The translations under genes were made by a program, and so were the position numbers. 47,010 bases of DNA from Bacillota bacterium (GTDB taxonomy: Bacteria > Bacillota > Clostridia > Christensenellales > SZUA-584), in assembly GCA_023416745.1 (NCBI GenBank), contig JAEZHF010000014.1:1-47010 (forward strand), read 5' to 3'. The notes under the pieces are model-generated. The model ran no database searches. It was not told the DNA's origin and saw only the letters and a list, made by a program, of their open reading frames with translations. Shown here one piece after another: positions 1 to 8,443 of the stretch; within the stretch, counting starts at the first letter, position 1, and each line of letters begins with the position of its first letter.

Positions 1-1
1 T

Positions 2-646
2 GAGGTGGAGGCCGGCAGTTCGGCGGAGGAGGCTGGGCTTCAGGCGGGTGACGTGATACTGTCGATGAACGGCGTGGAGATGGACTTCGCAATGGAGTTT
101 GAGTCGGCAAAGCGCGCCGCCGACAACGTATCGATGCCCATTGTGGTTGAGCGCGGCGGAGAAAAGCTGTCGTTTGAAATACCCTACCGCTATTATGAGG
201 AAGACGATGCCTACCGTGTCGGCTTCGTACTTGGCATGGAGCGCGTGACATACAGCGTTCCGAATGCGCTGGCTCTGTCATTCAAGTGGATGTATCTATT
301 AATACGTGAAACGCTGCTGGCGTTTTTCGGGCTGTTTGCCGGCAAGGGGCTGGAGAATGTGGTCGGGCCGGTGGGCATGGTGGAGATGCTGGGAACGGCC
401 ATCCGCAGCAGCTTTGAGAATGTCCTCAGATTGGGTGTCGTTATTAACGCGAGCCTTGCGGTGTTCAACCTGCTGCCGCTGCCCGCGCTGGACGGCGGAC
501 GTCTGGTATTCATCGGCATCGAGAAGCTGTTCAAAAGACCGGTGCCGCGCAACGTGGAGGGCGTTATCCATCTGATTGGATTTGCGCTGTTTATCGGCCT
601 GTTCATATTCATTGCGTATAAAGATATCGTCAGACTGTTCGGGTAA
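2..646 (+). CDS. rseP: RIP zinc metalloprotease RseP/RasP (site-2 protease), 3' part only
   Basis: This is the C-terminal part of a membrane-embedded site-2 protease, the family that cleaves anti-sigma factors and signal-peptide remnants inside the membrane. The reading frame is open to the left edge, so the HExxH zinc motif and first membrane segments lie outside the window. What remains is a PDZ domain in the first ~75 residues (GLQAGDVILSMNG core), a membrane segment, and the second family motif LPALDGGRLVF, whose Asp is the third zinc ligand. A final hydrophobic helix follows. The next gene, ispG, begins 4 nt after the stop, and polC follows, an order common in Clostridia (dxr-rseP-ispG-polC). 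The family call is firm; only the 5' end is missing. Confidence 0.95.
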   Translation, partial: EVEAGSSAEEAGLQAGDVILSMNGVEMDFAMEFESAKRAADNVSMPIVVERGGEKLSFEIPYRYYEEDDAYRVGFVLGMERVTYSVPNALALSFKWMYLLIRETLLAFFGLFAGKGLENVVGPVGMVEMLGTAIRSSFENVLRLGVVINASLAVFNLLPLPALDGGRLVFIGIEKLFKRPVPRNVEGVIHLIGFALFIGLFIFIAYKDIVRLFG

Positions 647-650
647 GCCC

Positions 651-1703
651 ATGCCCAGCTACACAAGACGGGTGTCGGTTGGCCGTTCCATGATAGGCGG
701 CGGCAGCGATGTCCTGATACAATCGATGACCAATACGGATACGGTGGACGCGCAGGCCACGCTGGCGCAGATCGGCCGTCTTGAGGCGGCGGGCTGCGAA
801 GCGGTGCGCTGCGCTTTTTATTGCGCGGATTGCGCCCCGGCGTTCCGTGAAATCAAGCAGCATATTCATATACCGCTGGTTGCGGACGTGCATTTTGACC
901 CCAACCTCGCGGTGCTCGCGTTGGAGAACGGCGCGGACAAGGTTCGCATCAATCCCGGCAATCTGCGCGGCGAAAAGGCGCTGGAGATGGTTGTGGCATG
1001 CGCCAAGGCCAACGGTGCTGCATTGCGCGTGGGTGTGAATGCGGGATCTCTGGAGCCGCAGCTGCTGAAGAAGTACGGCAGCCCGACGGCGCAGGCGCTG
1101 GCGGAGAGCGCGGTAAACTGGGTGCGTGCGGTGTATGACATGGGATTCGGTAACGTCGTGGTGTCCATCAAGGCATCTTCCGTACCGGTTTGTGTTCAGG
1201 CTGTGCGCGATTTCGCCAAACAGTGCGATGCGCCGCAGCATATCGGCATCACCGAGGCGGGGACGTATGAGAACGCCATCGTCAAGTCCGCGGTGGGCTT
1301 GGGCGCACTGCTGCTCTGTGGCATAGGCGACACCATCCGCGTCTCCATCACGGGCGACCCGGTGCAGGAGATTGACGCTGCGCAGCGCATACTGCAAAGC
1401 GCGGGGGTGCGCACGTTTTACCCGGAGGTCATCAGCTGCCCCACGTGCGCGCGCACCGGCATCAATGTGGCCGATTTAGCGGACAGGGTACAGCGTATAC
1501 TGGTATCGCTGAACAAGCCGGTGATGGCGGCGGTGATGGGCTGTGTGGTCAACGGGCCGGGTGAGGCGCGACACGCGGATATCGGCATCGCGGGGGGCGG
1601 CGCGGGCAAGGCCGCGCTGTTCGTGAAGGGCGAGCTGATCGGCACGTATTCCGAAGACGATATACTCGGCATTTTTGCCGGATACATAGAAAAACACTTC
1701 TAG
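651..1703 (+). CDS. ispG: 4-hydroxy-3-methylbut-2-en-1-yl diphosphate synthase (flavodoxin) IspG/GcpE
   Basis: IspG carries out the penultimate step of the MEP isoprenoid pathway, reductive ring opening of MEcPP to HMBPP, with a [4Fe-4S] cluster. The 350-residue length is normal for the bacterial short form. Visible are the TIM-barrel signatures PLVADVHFD and RINPGN and the C-terminal cluster motifs CPTCART and GCVVNGPGEA, which supply three Cys and a Glu. I start at ATG 651, giving MPSYTRRVSVG, because a longer upstream reading would overlap rseP and carry a non-homologous leader. One oddity is in the second barrel strand, where the usual VRVxVP stretch reads VRCAFYCADCAP. That gives extra cysteines at 49, 54, 58 and 61 (see findings). 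The gene sits between rseP and polC as in relatives. Confidence 0.95.
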   Translation: MPSYTRRVSVGRSMIGGGSDVLIQSMTNTDTVDAQATLAQIGRLEAAGCEAVRCAFYCADCAPAFREIKQHIHIPLVADVHFDPNLAVLALENGADKVRINPGNLRGEKALEMVVACAKANGAALRVGVNAGSLEPQLLKKYGSPTAQALAESAVNWVRAVYDMGFGNVVVSIKASSVPVCVQAVRDFAKQCDAPQHIGITEAGTYENAIVKSAVGLGALLLCGIGDTIRVSITGDPVQEIDAAQRILQSAGVRTFYPEVISCPTCARTGINVADLADRVQRILVSLNKPVMAAVMGCVVNGPGEARHADIGIAGGGAGKAALFVKGELIGTYSEDDILGIFAGYIEKHF

Positions 1704-1712
1704 GGGGCCGCG

Positions 1713-4700
1713 TTGAGAAAAGGGGATTTCCTTGCCGCGCTGAAAAGCAGCGTGGGCATTGACGATCGCTATGAACTGAGCATTGACAAGGTGCAGCACC
1801 TCGTCAAAAAAGGTGAGGTGCGCGTGCACTTTCACAGCCGGATGCTCCCCCCCGAAACCTATCTTTCCATCGAAAAATATGTGGGCCAGACCGTGGGTGA
1901 TGACGCGAAGGTCATCATGCGTTATTGCGATGTATCCGGCGAGGACTGCGAAACGCTGTGCGCCAATGTGCGCGCACTGTGCGGCGCGATGAAGCCGGCG
2001 ATGGCGCCTTTCTTGAGCCGTGCCGTCATCAGCGTGAAGGGCGACAAGCTGCAGGTGGACTTCCCCGAGGATTTCGGGCGTGAGCTGTTCGCTTCGCTGG
2101 GGCTCAAAGAGTATCTCGCGGACTATATGCAGCGCTGCTTCGGGCGTCAGATGACGGTGGCCGTGGGCAAATGTGCCGCAGCAGAGACATCGGCTGCCGT
2201 TGTGCCGCAATCCGTGCAGGCAGCTGTCATCAAGGCTGCACCCATTCCTGAGGTTAAGCAGGCTGACACACCGCCCTGGGAAGCAGGACCCAAAGATGCC
2301 AAACCTAAAAAGGCAGCTAAAAAGCCGGACAAGCCCGCCGAAAAGGAACAGACCACGCCGGTGATACACGGCAAAACGGTGACGGGCGAGCCGATGCCCA
2401 TCAAGAACATCAATGAGATGACGGGCGCGTGCGTCGTCGCCGGACAGGTGACAGGCGTGGACTCATTCGATATCAAGAAGGAAATGCGGGGGGGCAAGAA
2501 GTCCATCGTGTCGTTCGGCGTCACGGACCTGACCTCCACCGTTACCTGCAAGGTGTTCGTCGCGCAGGACAAGGCTGGCGATATTAAGGCGAGGCTCAAA
2601 AAAGCGCCCGCGGTTCGCGTATCCGGCAAAGCGTCCTACGATACCTATGCCCGCGAGGTGTGCGTCAGCGTCACCAGCATCGAGGAGACGGAAGCGGTTC
2701 GCCGCATGGACGACGCCGAGATCAAGCGCGTGGAGCTGCACCTACATACCAACATGAGCGCGCTTGATGGCATGGCGGACGAAGCGGACGTGGTGAAGCG
2801 CGCTGCGGAGTTCGGCCACGAGGCAGTGGCGATCACCGATCACGGTGTGGTGCAGGCGTTCCCGCGAGCATTCGATGCGTCCAAAAAGCATGGCATCAAG
2901 GTCATATACGGCATGGAAGCGTATATGTTTGACGATACGGACGATCACTATGAGGAGGCGTTCGCCGACGAATACGTGGTGTTTGACCTTGAAACGACAG
3001 GATTTAACCCGAACTCCTGCGGCATCACCGAGATCGGCGCGGTGCGGCTGAGACACGGCGAGATAATCGATACGTTTAGCACATTTGTGAACCCCGATCA
3101 GCCTATCAGCCCGCAGATCACCGACCTCACGGGTATCACGGACGCGATGGTGAAGAACGCGCCGTATGCGGGGGAGGCGCTGGCGATGTTCAAGAAGTTC
3201 ATCGGTGGCACGCCGCTGGCTGCGCACAATGCGCCGTTCGACATGAGCTTCATCCAGAAGTACGGCTCGGACAACGACATCACGTTTGACAACGTCTGTC
3301 TGGACACACTGTGGCTGATTAAGCGCACGTTTCCCAATCAGAAGTCGTACAGCCTCGGCAAGCTGGCAAAGGACTTCGGCATTGAGCTGCGGCACCATCG
3401 CGCGCTGGACGATGCGACGGCTACAGCGAAGATCATGGCGATGTGCTTCGAGGAAGCGGGCAAGCCCAAAGAACACGGGCTGACGGACGAAAAGAAGATT
3501 GAAACTAATCACATCATACTGCTGTGCCGCAACGCGGCAGGGCTGTTCAACCTATACAAGCTGGTGTCCGAATCGCATCTCCACCACTTTTACCGCAAAC
3601 CACGCGTGCCCAAGTCCCTGCTGATACAGCACAGGGAAGGGCTGATCATCGGAAGCGCATGCGAGCAGGGCGAGCTGATACAGGCCATGCTGCGCTTCGC
3701 GTCGGACGGCGAACTGAAACACATCGCGAAGTTCTACGACTACCTTGAGATACAGCCGGATGGCAACAACGCGTTCATGGTGCGCGAGGGGCGCTTCAAG
3801 ACGATGGAGGGCGTGCGCGACATCACGCGCAAGATCGTGCAACTCGGCGAGGAGCTGGGGCTGCCGGTGGCGGCCACGTGCGACGCGCACTTCATCGAGC
3901 CGCAGGACGAGTACTTCCGGCGCATACTGATGCACGGCCAGAAGTTCTCCGACGCGGACAATCAGGCCCCGTTGTACTTCCGCACCACGGCGGAGATGCT
4001 GGCGGAGTTCGCTTATCTCGGCAAGGAGAAGGCACGCGAAGTGGTCATCGACGTGCCGCGGGCCATCGCGGCACAGGTGGAGAAGATTCAGCTGCTGCCT
4101 GACGACACCGCGATGCCGGTGATTGAGAATGCGGCGGAAAAGCTGGAGGCGATGTGCTGGGATAACGCGCGAAAACAGTACGGCGAACCGCTGCCCAAAA
4201 TTGTCGAAGAGCGCCTCGCTTATGAGCTGGACAACATCATCCGGCACGGCTATTCCGTGCTATATTATATCGCGTACGAGCTGGTGAACCATTCGCTGCA
4301 GGACGGCTACCTCGTGGGCTCGCGTGGGTCCGTTGGCTCGTCGCTGGCGGCCACGATGGCCGGCGTTACCGAGGTGAACGGTTTGCAGCCGCATTACTAC
4401 TGCCCCAGCTGCCATTGGTGCGACTTTGAAATTGACGCGGAGGTATATGCGTGCGGCCCCGACCTGCCGCCCAAAGACTGCCCGCAATGCGGCACGGAGT
4501 GCAAGCGGGACGGGTACGGCATACCGTTCGCGACGTTTCTTGGCATCAACGCGGACAAGGTGCCGGATATCGACCTCAACTTCTCGGGGGTATACCAGCC
4601 GGAGGCGCACAAGTTCATACTGCAGTATTTCGGTGAGGACCGCGTGTTCCGTGCGGGCACCATCAGCAGCGTCAAGGAACAGACGGCGTACGGCTTCGTG

Positions 4701-5987
4701 AAGGGCTATCTGCAGGAGAAGAACATAGTGGCGAGCCGCGCCGAGATCGACCGGCTGACCAAGGGTGTCTCGGGGACCAAGCGCACCACGGGCCAGCATC
4801 CCGGAGGCCTCGTTATTTTGCCCGAGGGGCGTGATATCCACGAGTTCACGCCGGTGCAGTACCCCGCCAACGACCCGGAGGCGGGCAGCGTGACCACGCA
4901 CTACAACTTTAACTCGCTGCACGACCGGCTGGTAAAGCTGGACATACTGGGGCACGACGATCCGACGGCGCTGCGCATGCTGCAGGACATCACGGGCATC
5001 GCACCCAAAGAAGTACCCATCAACGATGCGGACACGCTCTCGATATTTCGCACGACCAAGGCATTAGGGCTGGAGCCGGAACAGATACTCGGCTGTCAGG
5101 TGGGCAGCCTCGGCATCCCCGAGTTCGGCACCAAGTTCGTACGGCAGATGCTGGTGGACACACAGCCCACCACCATCGGCGAACTGGTGCGCATTGCGGG
5201 CCTGTCCCACGGTACCGACGTGTGGCTGAACAACGCACAGCAGCTGGTGGCAAGTGGCACGGCCAACCTGCGTCAGGTTATCTGCACACGCGACGATATC
5301 ATGAACTACCTTGTGGCGCGCGGCATGGACGCGACCGAGGCGTTCTACATCATGGAGTCCGTCCGCAAGGGCAAGGGACTAAAGCCGGACTGGGAGGAAC
5401 ACATGCGCGCACTGCCTGTGCCCGAATGGTTCATCGACTCGTGCAAGAAGATCAAGTACATGTTCCCGCGGGCACATGCGGTGGCATACGTTATGATGTC
5501 GCTGCGCATCGCGTATTTCAAGGTGCACCAGCCGCGCGCTTTCTACGCAACCTATTTTTCCGTTCGCGCGGACAATCTGGACACAAAGTACCTGCATTCC
5601 GGCGAATCGGTAAGGCAGCGCATCGCGCATATTGAGGCGCAGGGAAAGGCGGCCACCGCGCTGGATCAGGCGCAATTGACAATACTCGAGGTGGCGCTAG
5701 AGATGATTGAGCGCGGCATCGACTTTTTGCCGTGCGATTTGTACAAGTCGGACGCGACGGATTGCACCATCGAGCCGGAGGGCATCCGGCTGCCGTTCAC
5801 CGCTCTCGGAGGCACGGGCGAGTCGGCGGCGAAGGGCATCGTGCGTGCGCGGGAGCAGGGCGAATTTTTGTCCATTGAGGACCTCAAAAAGCGGTCCGGC
5901 ATATCCAGCGCCGTGATCACCAAGCTGGAGGAGAATGGCTGCCTGACAGGGCTGCAGCAGAGCAACCAGCTGAGTCTGTTTGACTGA
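1713..5987 (+). CDS. polC: DNA polymerase III alpha subunit, Gram-positive PolC type
   Basis: This is the replicative polymerase of low-GC Gram-positives, 1424 residues, close to the family's usual ~1430. Domain order: N-terminal region with a Lys/Pro/Ala-rich linker (~170-220), OB fold (~235-325), first half of the PHP domain (VELHLHTNMSALDG from ~339, ITDHG), and an inserted DEDDh 3'-5' exonuclease. The exonuclease shows VFDLETTG ~423, HNAPFD and HRALDDA. Then come the second PHP half (ATCDAHFIEP) and the polymerase core: GSRGSVGSS ~867, a Cys-rich zinc knuckle ~895-930, and catalytic PDIDLNFSG ~950. The C-terminus ends QLSLFD, a classic beta-clamp-binding peptide. The start is TTG 1713 with AGGGGG just upstream. 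It encodes proofreading and polymerisation in one chain. Next comes an unrelated dehydrogenase pair rather than rimP-nusA. Confidence 0.97.
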   Translation: MRKGDFLAALKSSVGIDDRYELSIDKVQHLVKKGEVRVHFHSRMLPPETYLSIEKYVGQTVGDDAKVIMRYCDVSGEDCETLCANVRALCGAMKPAMAPFLSRAVISVKGDKLQVDFPEDFGRELFASLGLKEYLADYMQRCFGRQMTVAVGKCAAAETSAAVVPQSVQAAVIKAAPIPEVKQADTPPWEAGPKDAKPKKAAKKPDKPAEKEQTTPVIHGKTVTGEPMPIKNINEMTGACVVAGQVTGVDSFDIKKEMRGGKKSIVSFGVTDLTSTVTCKVFVAQDKAGDIKARLKKAPAVRVSGKASYDTYAREVCVSVTSIEETEAVRRMDDAEIKRVELHLHTNMSALDGMADEADVVKRAAEFGHEAVAITDHGVVQAFPRAFDASKKHGIKVIYGMEAYMFDDTDDHYEEAFADEYVVFDLETTGFNPNSCGITEIGAVRLRHGEIIDTFSTFVNPDQPISPQITDLTGITDAMVKNAPYAGEALAMFKKFIGGTPLAAHNAPFDMSFIQKYGSDNDITFDNVCLDTLWLIKRTFPNQKSYSLGKLAKDFGIELRHHRALDDATATAKIMAMCFEEAGKPKEHGLTDEKKIETNHIILLCRNAAGLFNLYKLVSESHLHHFYRKPRVPKSLLIQHREGLIIGSACEQGELIQAMLRFASDGELKHIAKFYDYLEIQPDGNNAFMVREGRFKTMEGVRDITRKIVQLGEELGLPVAATCDAHFIEPQDEYFRRILMHGQKFSDADNQAPLYFRTTAEMLAEFAYLGKEKAREVVIDVPRAIAAQVEKIQLLPDDTAMPVIENAAEKLEAMCWDNARKQYGEPLPKIVEERLAYELDNIIRHGYSVLYYIAYELVNHSLQDGYLVGSRGSVGSSLAATMAGVTEVNGLQPHYYCPSCHWCDFEIDAEVYACGPDLPPKDCPQCGTECKRDGYGIPFATFLGINADKVPDIDLNFSGVYQPEAHKFILQYFGEDRVFRAGTISSVKEQTAYGFVKGYLQEKNIVASRAEIDRLTKGVSGTKRTTGQHPGGLVILPEGRDIHEFTPVQYPANDPEAGSVTTHYNFNSLHDRLVKLDILGHDDPTALRMLQDITGIAPKEVPINDADTLSIFRTTKALGLEPEQILGCQVGSLGIPEFGTKFVRQMLVDTQPTTIGELVRIAGLSHGTDVWLNNAQQLVASGTANLRQVICTRDDIMNYLVARGMDATEAFYIMESVRKGKGLKPDWEEHMRALPVPEWFIDSCKKIKYMFPRAHAVAYVMMSLRIAYFKVHQPRAFYATYFSVRADNLDTKYLHSGESVRQRIAHIEAQGKAATALDQAQLTILEVALEMIERGIDFLPCDLYKSDATDCTIEPEGIRLPFTALGGTGESAAKGIVRAREQGEFLSIEDLKKRSGISSAVITKLEENGCLTGLQQSNQLSLFD

Positions 5988-6020
5988 AATAACCGGGGAG
6001 CGGGAAATGGGGTGCAGTAA

Positions 6021-6983
6021 GTGACGGATAACAGGCGCAAAGTTGTGATCGTCGGAGCAGGCAAGGTGGGGGCGAGCCTGGCATACACTGTTGTGTTAAT
6101 AAATCTGGCGTCGGAGCTCGTGCTGGTGGATACCGACAGAGACAGAGCGAGGGGGGAAGCGCTCGACATCAGTCACGGTATCGCGTATCTGCGGCAGGTC
6201 ACGGTGCGGGACGGTGATTTTACGGACTGCACGGATGCGGATATCGTCGTGATAGCGGCGGGAATTCCGCGCCAGCCGGGACAGTCGCGCCTGGACCTGG
6301 CACAGAATAATATCGCGGTTGCACAGGATATTGTCAGGCACATCATGCAGTACGCCACTAACCCGCTGATTATCGTGATATCCAACCCGGTCGACATTCT
6401 GACTTATGTCGTCCAGCGGGAAAGCGGGCTTTCGGCCAGCCGTGTGATCGGGTCGGGTACCACTCTGGATACAGGGCGTTTCCGGTATCTGCTGAGCCGC
6501 CATTGTAATGTGGACGTGCGCAATGTTCATGCGGACATTATCGGTGAGCATGGCGACGGCAGTGTGCCGGTGTGGAGCCGAGTGACCATCGCGTCCAAGC
6601 CATTCCAAGAATACTGCGCAGATTGCATGAAACGCTGTCTGAACATCAACCGTGAACAGATATTTGAGCAGACACGGGCATCAGGCGCTGAGATCATCAG
6701 AATGAAGGGCGCAACATTCTATGGTGTGGCGCTGGCGGCCGCACGGATTATTGAGGCAGTGATGGACGACGAACATACGGTCATGACAGTGTCTTCCGTG
6801 ATGAGCGGCAGTTATGGTATTATGGACGTGGCGCTGAGCCTGCCGTGTGTCATCAATGCGAAAGGCATAGACCGGTACCTGAATGTTCATCTGTCTGACG
6901 ATGAACTGCGCAGGCTGCAAGAATCGGCCGGACATCTGAAAGCTGCGCTGGATGCAGTATACAGCCCCGCCGGTGAGAGATAA
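6021..6983 (+). CDS. Lactate/malate dehydrogenase family protein; specificity residue predicts malate
   Basis: This is an NAD-dependent 2-hydroxyacid dehydrogenase of the LDH/MDH superfamily, 320 residues, starting at GTG 6021. It has the Rossmann motif GAGKVGAS, an Asp at the end of the second strand (VLVDTD) favouring NAD, SNPVD, GTTLDTGRFR (Asp-Arg pair) and the catalytic GEHGDG with His177. Overall it resembles L-lactate dehydrogenase, including KGATFYG with a Thr (T232) where LDHs have Thr246. At the classical substrate-discriminating position 102, however, it has Arg84 (AGIPRQPGQSR) where LDHs have Gln. Arg there is the malate dehydrogenase signature. With malic enzyme 37 nt downstream, oxaloacetate/malate interconversion is a better guess than lactate formation. 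The family is certain; the substrate is inferred. Confidence 0.85.
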   Translation: MTDNRRKVVIVGAGKVGASLAYTVVLINLASELVLVDTDRDRARGEALDISHGIAYLRQVTVRDGDFTDCTDADIVVIAAGIPRQPGQSRLDLAQNNIAVAQDIVRHIMQYATNPLIIVISNPVDILTYVVQRESGLSASRVIGSGTTLDTGRFRYLLSRHCNVDVRNVHADIIGEHGDGSVPVWSRVTIASKPFQEYCADCMKRCLNINREQIFEQTRASGAEIIRMKGATFYGVALAAARIIEAVMDDEHTVMTVSSVMSGSYGIMDVALSLPCVINAKGIDRYLNVHLSDDELRRLQESAGHLKAALDAVYSPAGER

Positions 6984-7020
6984 GCATTTATTAAATTTTA
7001 TATATACAAGGAAGGTCGTT

Positions 7021-8193
7021 ATGAATATCCAGGAAGAGTCCCTGCAGCTGCATGAACAATGGAAGGGCAAAATCGAAGTGATCAGCACTGTGCCCGTCAA
7101 AGACAGGTACGACTTGTCAGTGGCATATACGCCGGGTGTGGCGGAGCCGTGCCTGAAAATATCTGAAAACGTGGACCTGTCGTATGCGTACACGCGTCGA
7201 TGGAACCTCGTCGCGGTGGTGACGGACGGTACGGCCGTGCTGGGTCTTGGGGACATAGGCCCCGAGGCAGGCATGCCGGTGATGGAAGGCAAGTGTGTGC
7301 TGTTTAAGACGTTCGGCGACGTGGATGCTTTCCCGCTGTGTATCCGCAGCAAGGACGTGGACGACATCGTGAACACGGTGCGGCTGCTGGCTGGCAGCTT
7401 CGGCGGCATCAATCTGGAGGACATCTCAGCGCCGCGTTGCTTTGAAATTGAACAGAAGCTTAAAGAGTGCTGCGACATCCCGATCTTCCACGACGACCAG
7501 CACGGCACCGCGGTGGTGACCGCTGCTGCCATGATCAATGCGATGAAGCTGACGGGACGCAAAATCGAGGAGCAGGAATGCGTGGTTTCCGGTGCGGGCG
7601 CGGCGGGCGTGGCCGTTACCAAGCTGCTGATGAGCATGGGTTTGCGCAACGTTATACTGTGCGACACCAAGGGCGCTGTTTGGGAAGGCCGCGAGGGCAT
7701 GAACCCTTTTAAGCAGGAGATGGCTAGAATATCCAACCGCGAAATGAAGAAGGGTTCTCTCGAGGACGTAATCAAAGGCGCCGACGTGTTTATCGGCGTA
7801 TCCGCGCCGGGCATCGTCTCGCCGGATATGGTGCGCAGCATGAATCCGAATCCGCTCATCTTTGCGATGAGCAACCCGACCCCGGAGATCATGCCCGATC
7901 TCGCCAAGGCGGCGGGCGCAGCGGTGGTGGGCACGGGCCGCAGCGACTTTGCCAACCAGATCAACAACGTGCTGGCCTTCCCTGGTATTTTCCGTGGGGC
8001 GCTGGATGTTCGTGCGAGCGACATCAACGACGAGATGAAGATCGCCGCGGCGTACGCGATTGCCGGCCTCATTGGGGACGATGAGCTGACCGCAGATTAT
8101 ATCATCCCAGCGCCATTCGATCCGCGCGTGGGGCCTGCGGTGGCCGAAGCAGTAGCGAAGGCGGCCCGTGAATCTGGCGTGGCGCGTATTTGA
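7021..8193 (+). CDS. Malic enzyme, malate dehydrogenase (oxaloacetate-decarboxylating), short bacterial form
   Basis: The product oxidatively decarboxylates malate to pyruvate, linking C4 acids to pyruvate in the cytoplasm. The 390-residue length fits the compact bacterial class. Motifs in order are YTPGVAEPC, the metal-binding FHDDQHGTAVV, the Rossmann segment SGAGAAGVAV (~residue 190), MSNPTPEIMPDLA and FANQINNVLAFPGIFRGALD. I start at ATG 7021 (MNIQEESLQLHEQW) because AAGGAAGG lies just upstream and the region before it belongs to the preceding gene. NAD versus NADP use cannot be decided by eye. Spacing suggests co-transcription with the LDH/MDH-family gene, so the pair could run oxaloacetate to malate to pyruvate. 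About 250 nt of non-coding sequence follows. Confidence 0.94.
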   Translation: MNIQEESLQLHEQWKGKIEVISTVPVKDRYDLSVAYTPGVAEPCLKISENVDLSYAYTRRWNLVAVVTDGTAVLGLGDIGPEAGMPVMEGKCVLFKTFGDVDAFPLCIRSKDVDDIVNTVRLLAGSFGGINLEDISAPRCFEIEQKLKECCDIPIFHDDQHGTAVVTAAAMINAMKLTGRKIEEQECVVSGAGAAGVAVTKLLMSMGLRNVILCDTKGAVWEGREGMNPFKQEMARISNREMKKGSLEDVIKGADVFIGVSAPGIVSPDMVRSMNPNPLIFAMSNPTPEIMPDLAKAAGAAVVGTGRSDFANQINNVLAFPGIFRGALDVRASDINDEMKIAAAYAIAGLIGDDELTADYIIPAPFDPRVGPAVAEAVAKAARESGVARI

Positions 8194-8292
8194 ATGTAAT
8201 ACAAGAAACGCGAGACAGGCGGGAGCTGCCGCACGATTTCAATTGTTTATATCACGCTAATGCGCAAAATGGTAAAAGGCATTCGGGTGCTG

Positions 8293-8321
8293 TTGACTAT
8301 TGCATATACCGCGTATATAAT
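8293..8321 (+). promoter_or_regulatory. Sigma-A promoter for secD-secF
   Basis: TTGACT at 8293-8298 and TATAAT at 8316-8321 are separated by 17 bp, close to ideal. Transcription would begin near 8328 and leave a leader of about 115 nt before the secD ATG. That leader holds the weak hairpin TGGGAAAG/CTTTCCA near the ribosome-binding site and a possible 12-codon upstream frame (see findings). Confidence 0.8.
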
Positions 8322-8443
8322 GAAATGAGTTTTCCCGGAAACGCCTTTTTTTTGTAGCTCACTTGGGTTTTCCTTTTTGAAGGGTCGTCGTTTTGGGAAA
8401 GAGCTTTTATGCAACTTTCCACTAAGGAGGATACGGTAAAGAT

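Noticed and set aside
6681..8072. 463-codon open frame on the minus strand across the dehydrogenase and malic enzyme genes
   Set aside because: It is antisense to two well-supported enzymes, its translation has no recognisable domain and is rich in Ser/Pro/Thr as expected for a complementary frame.
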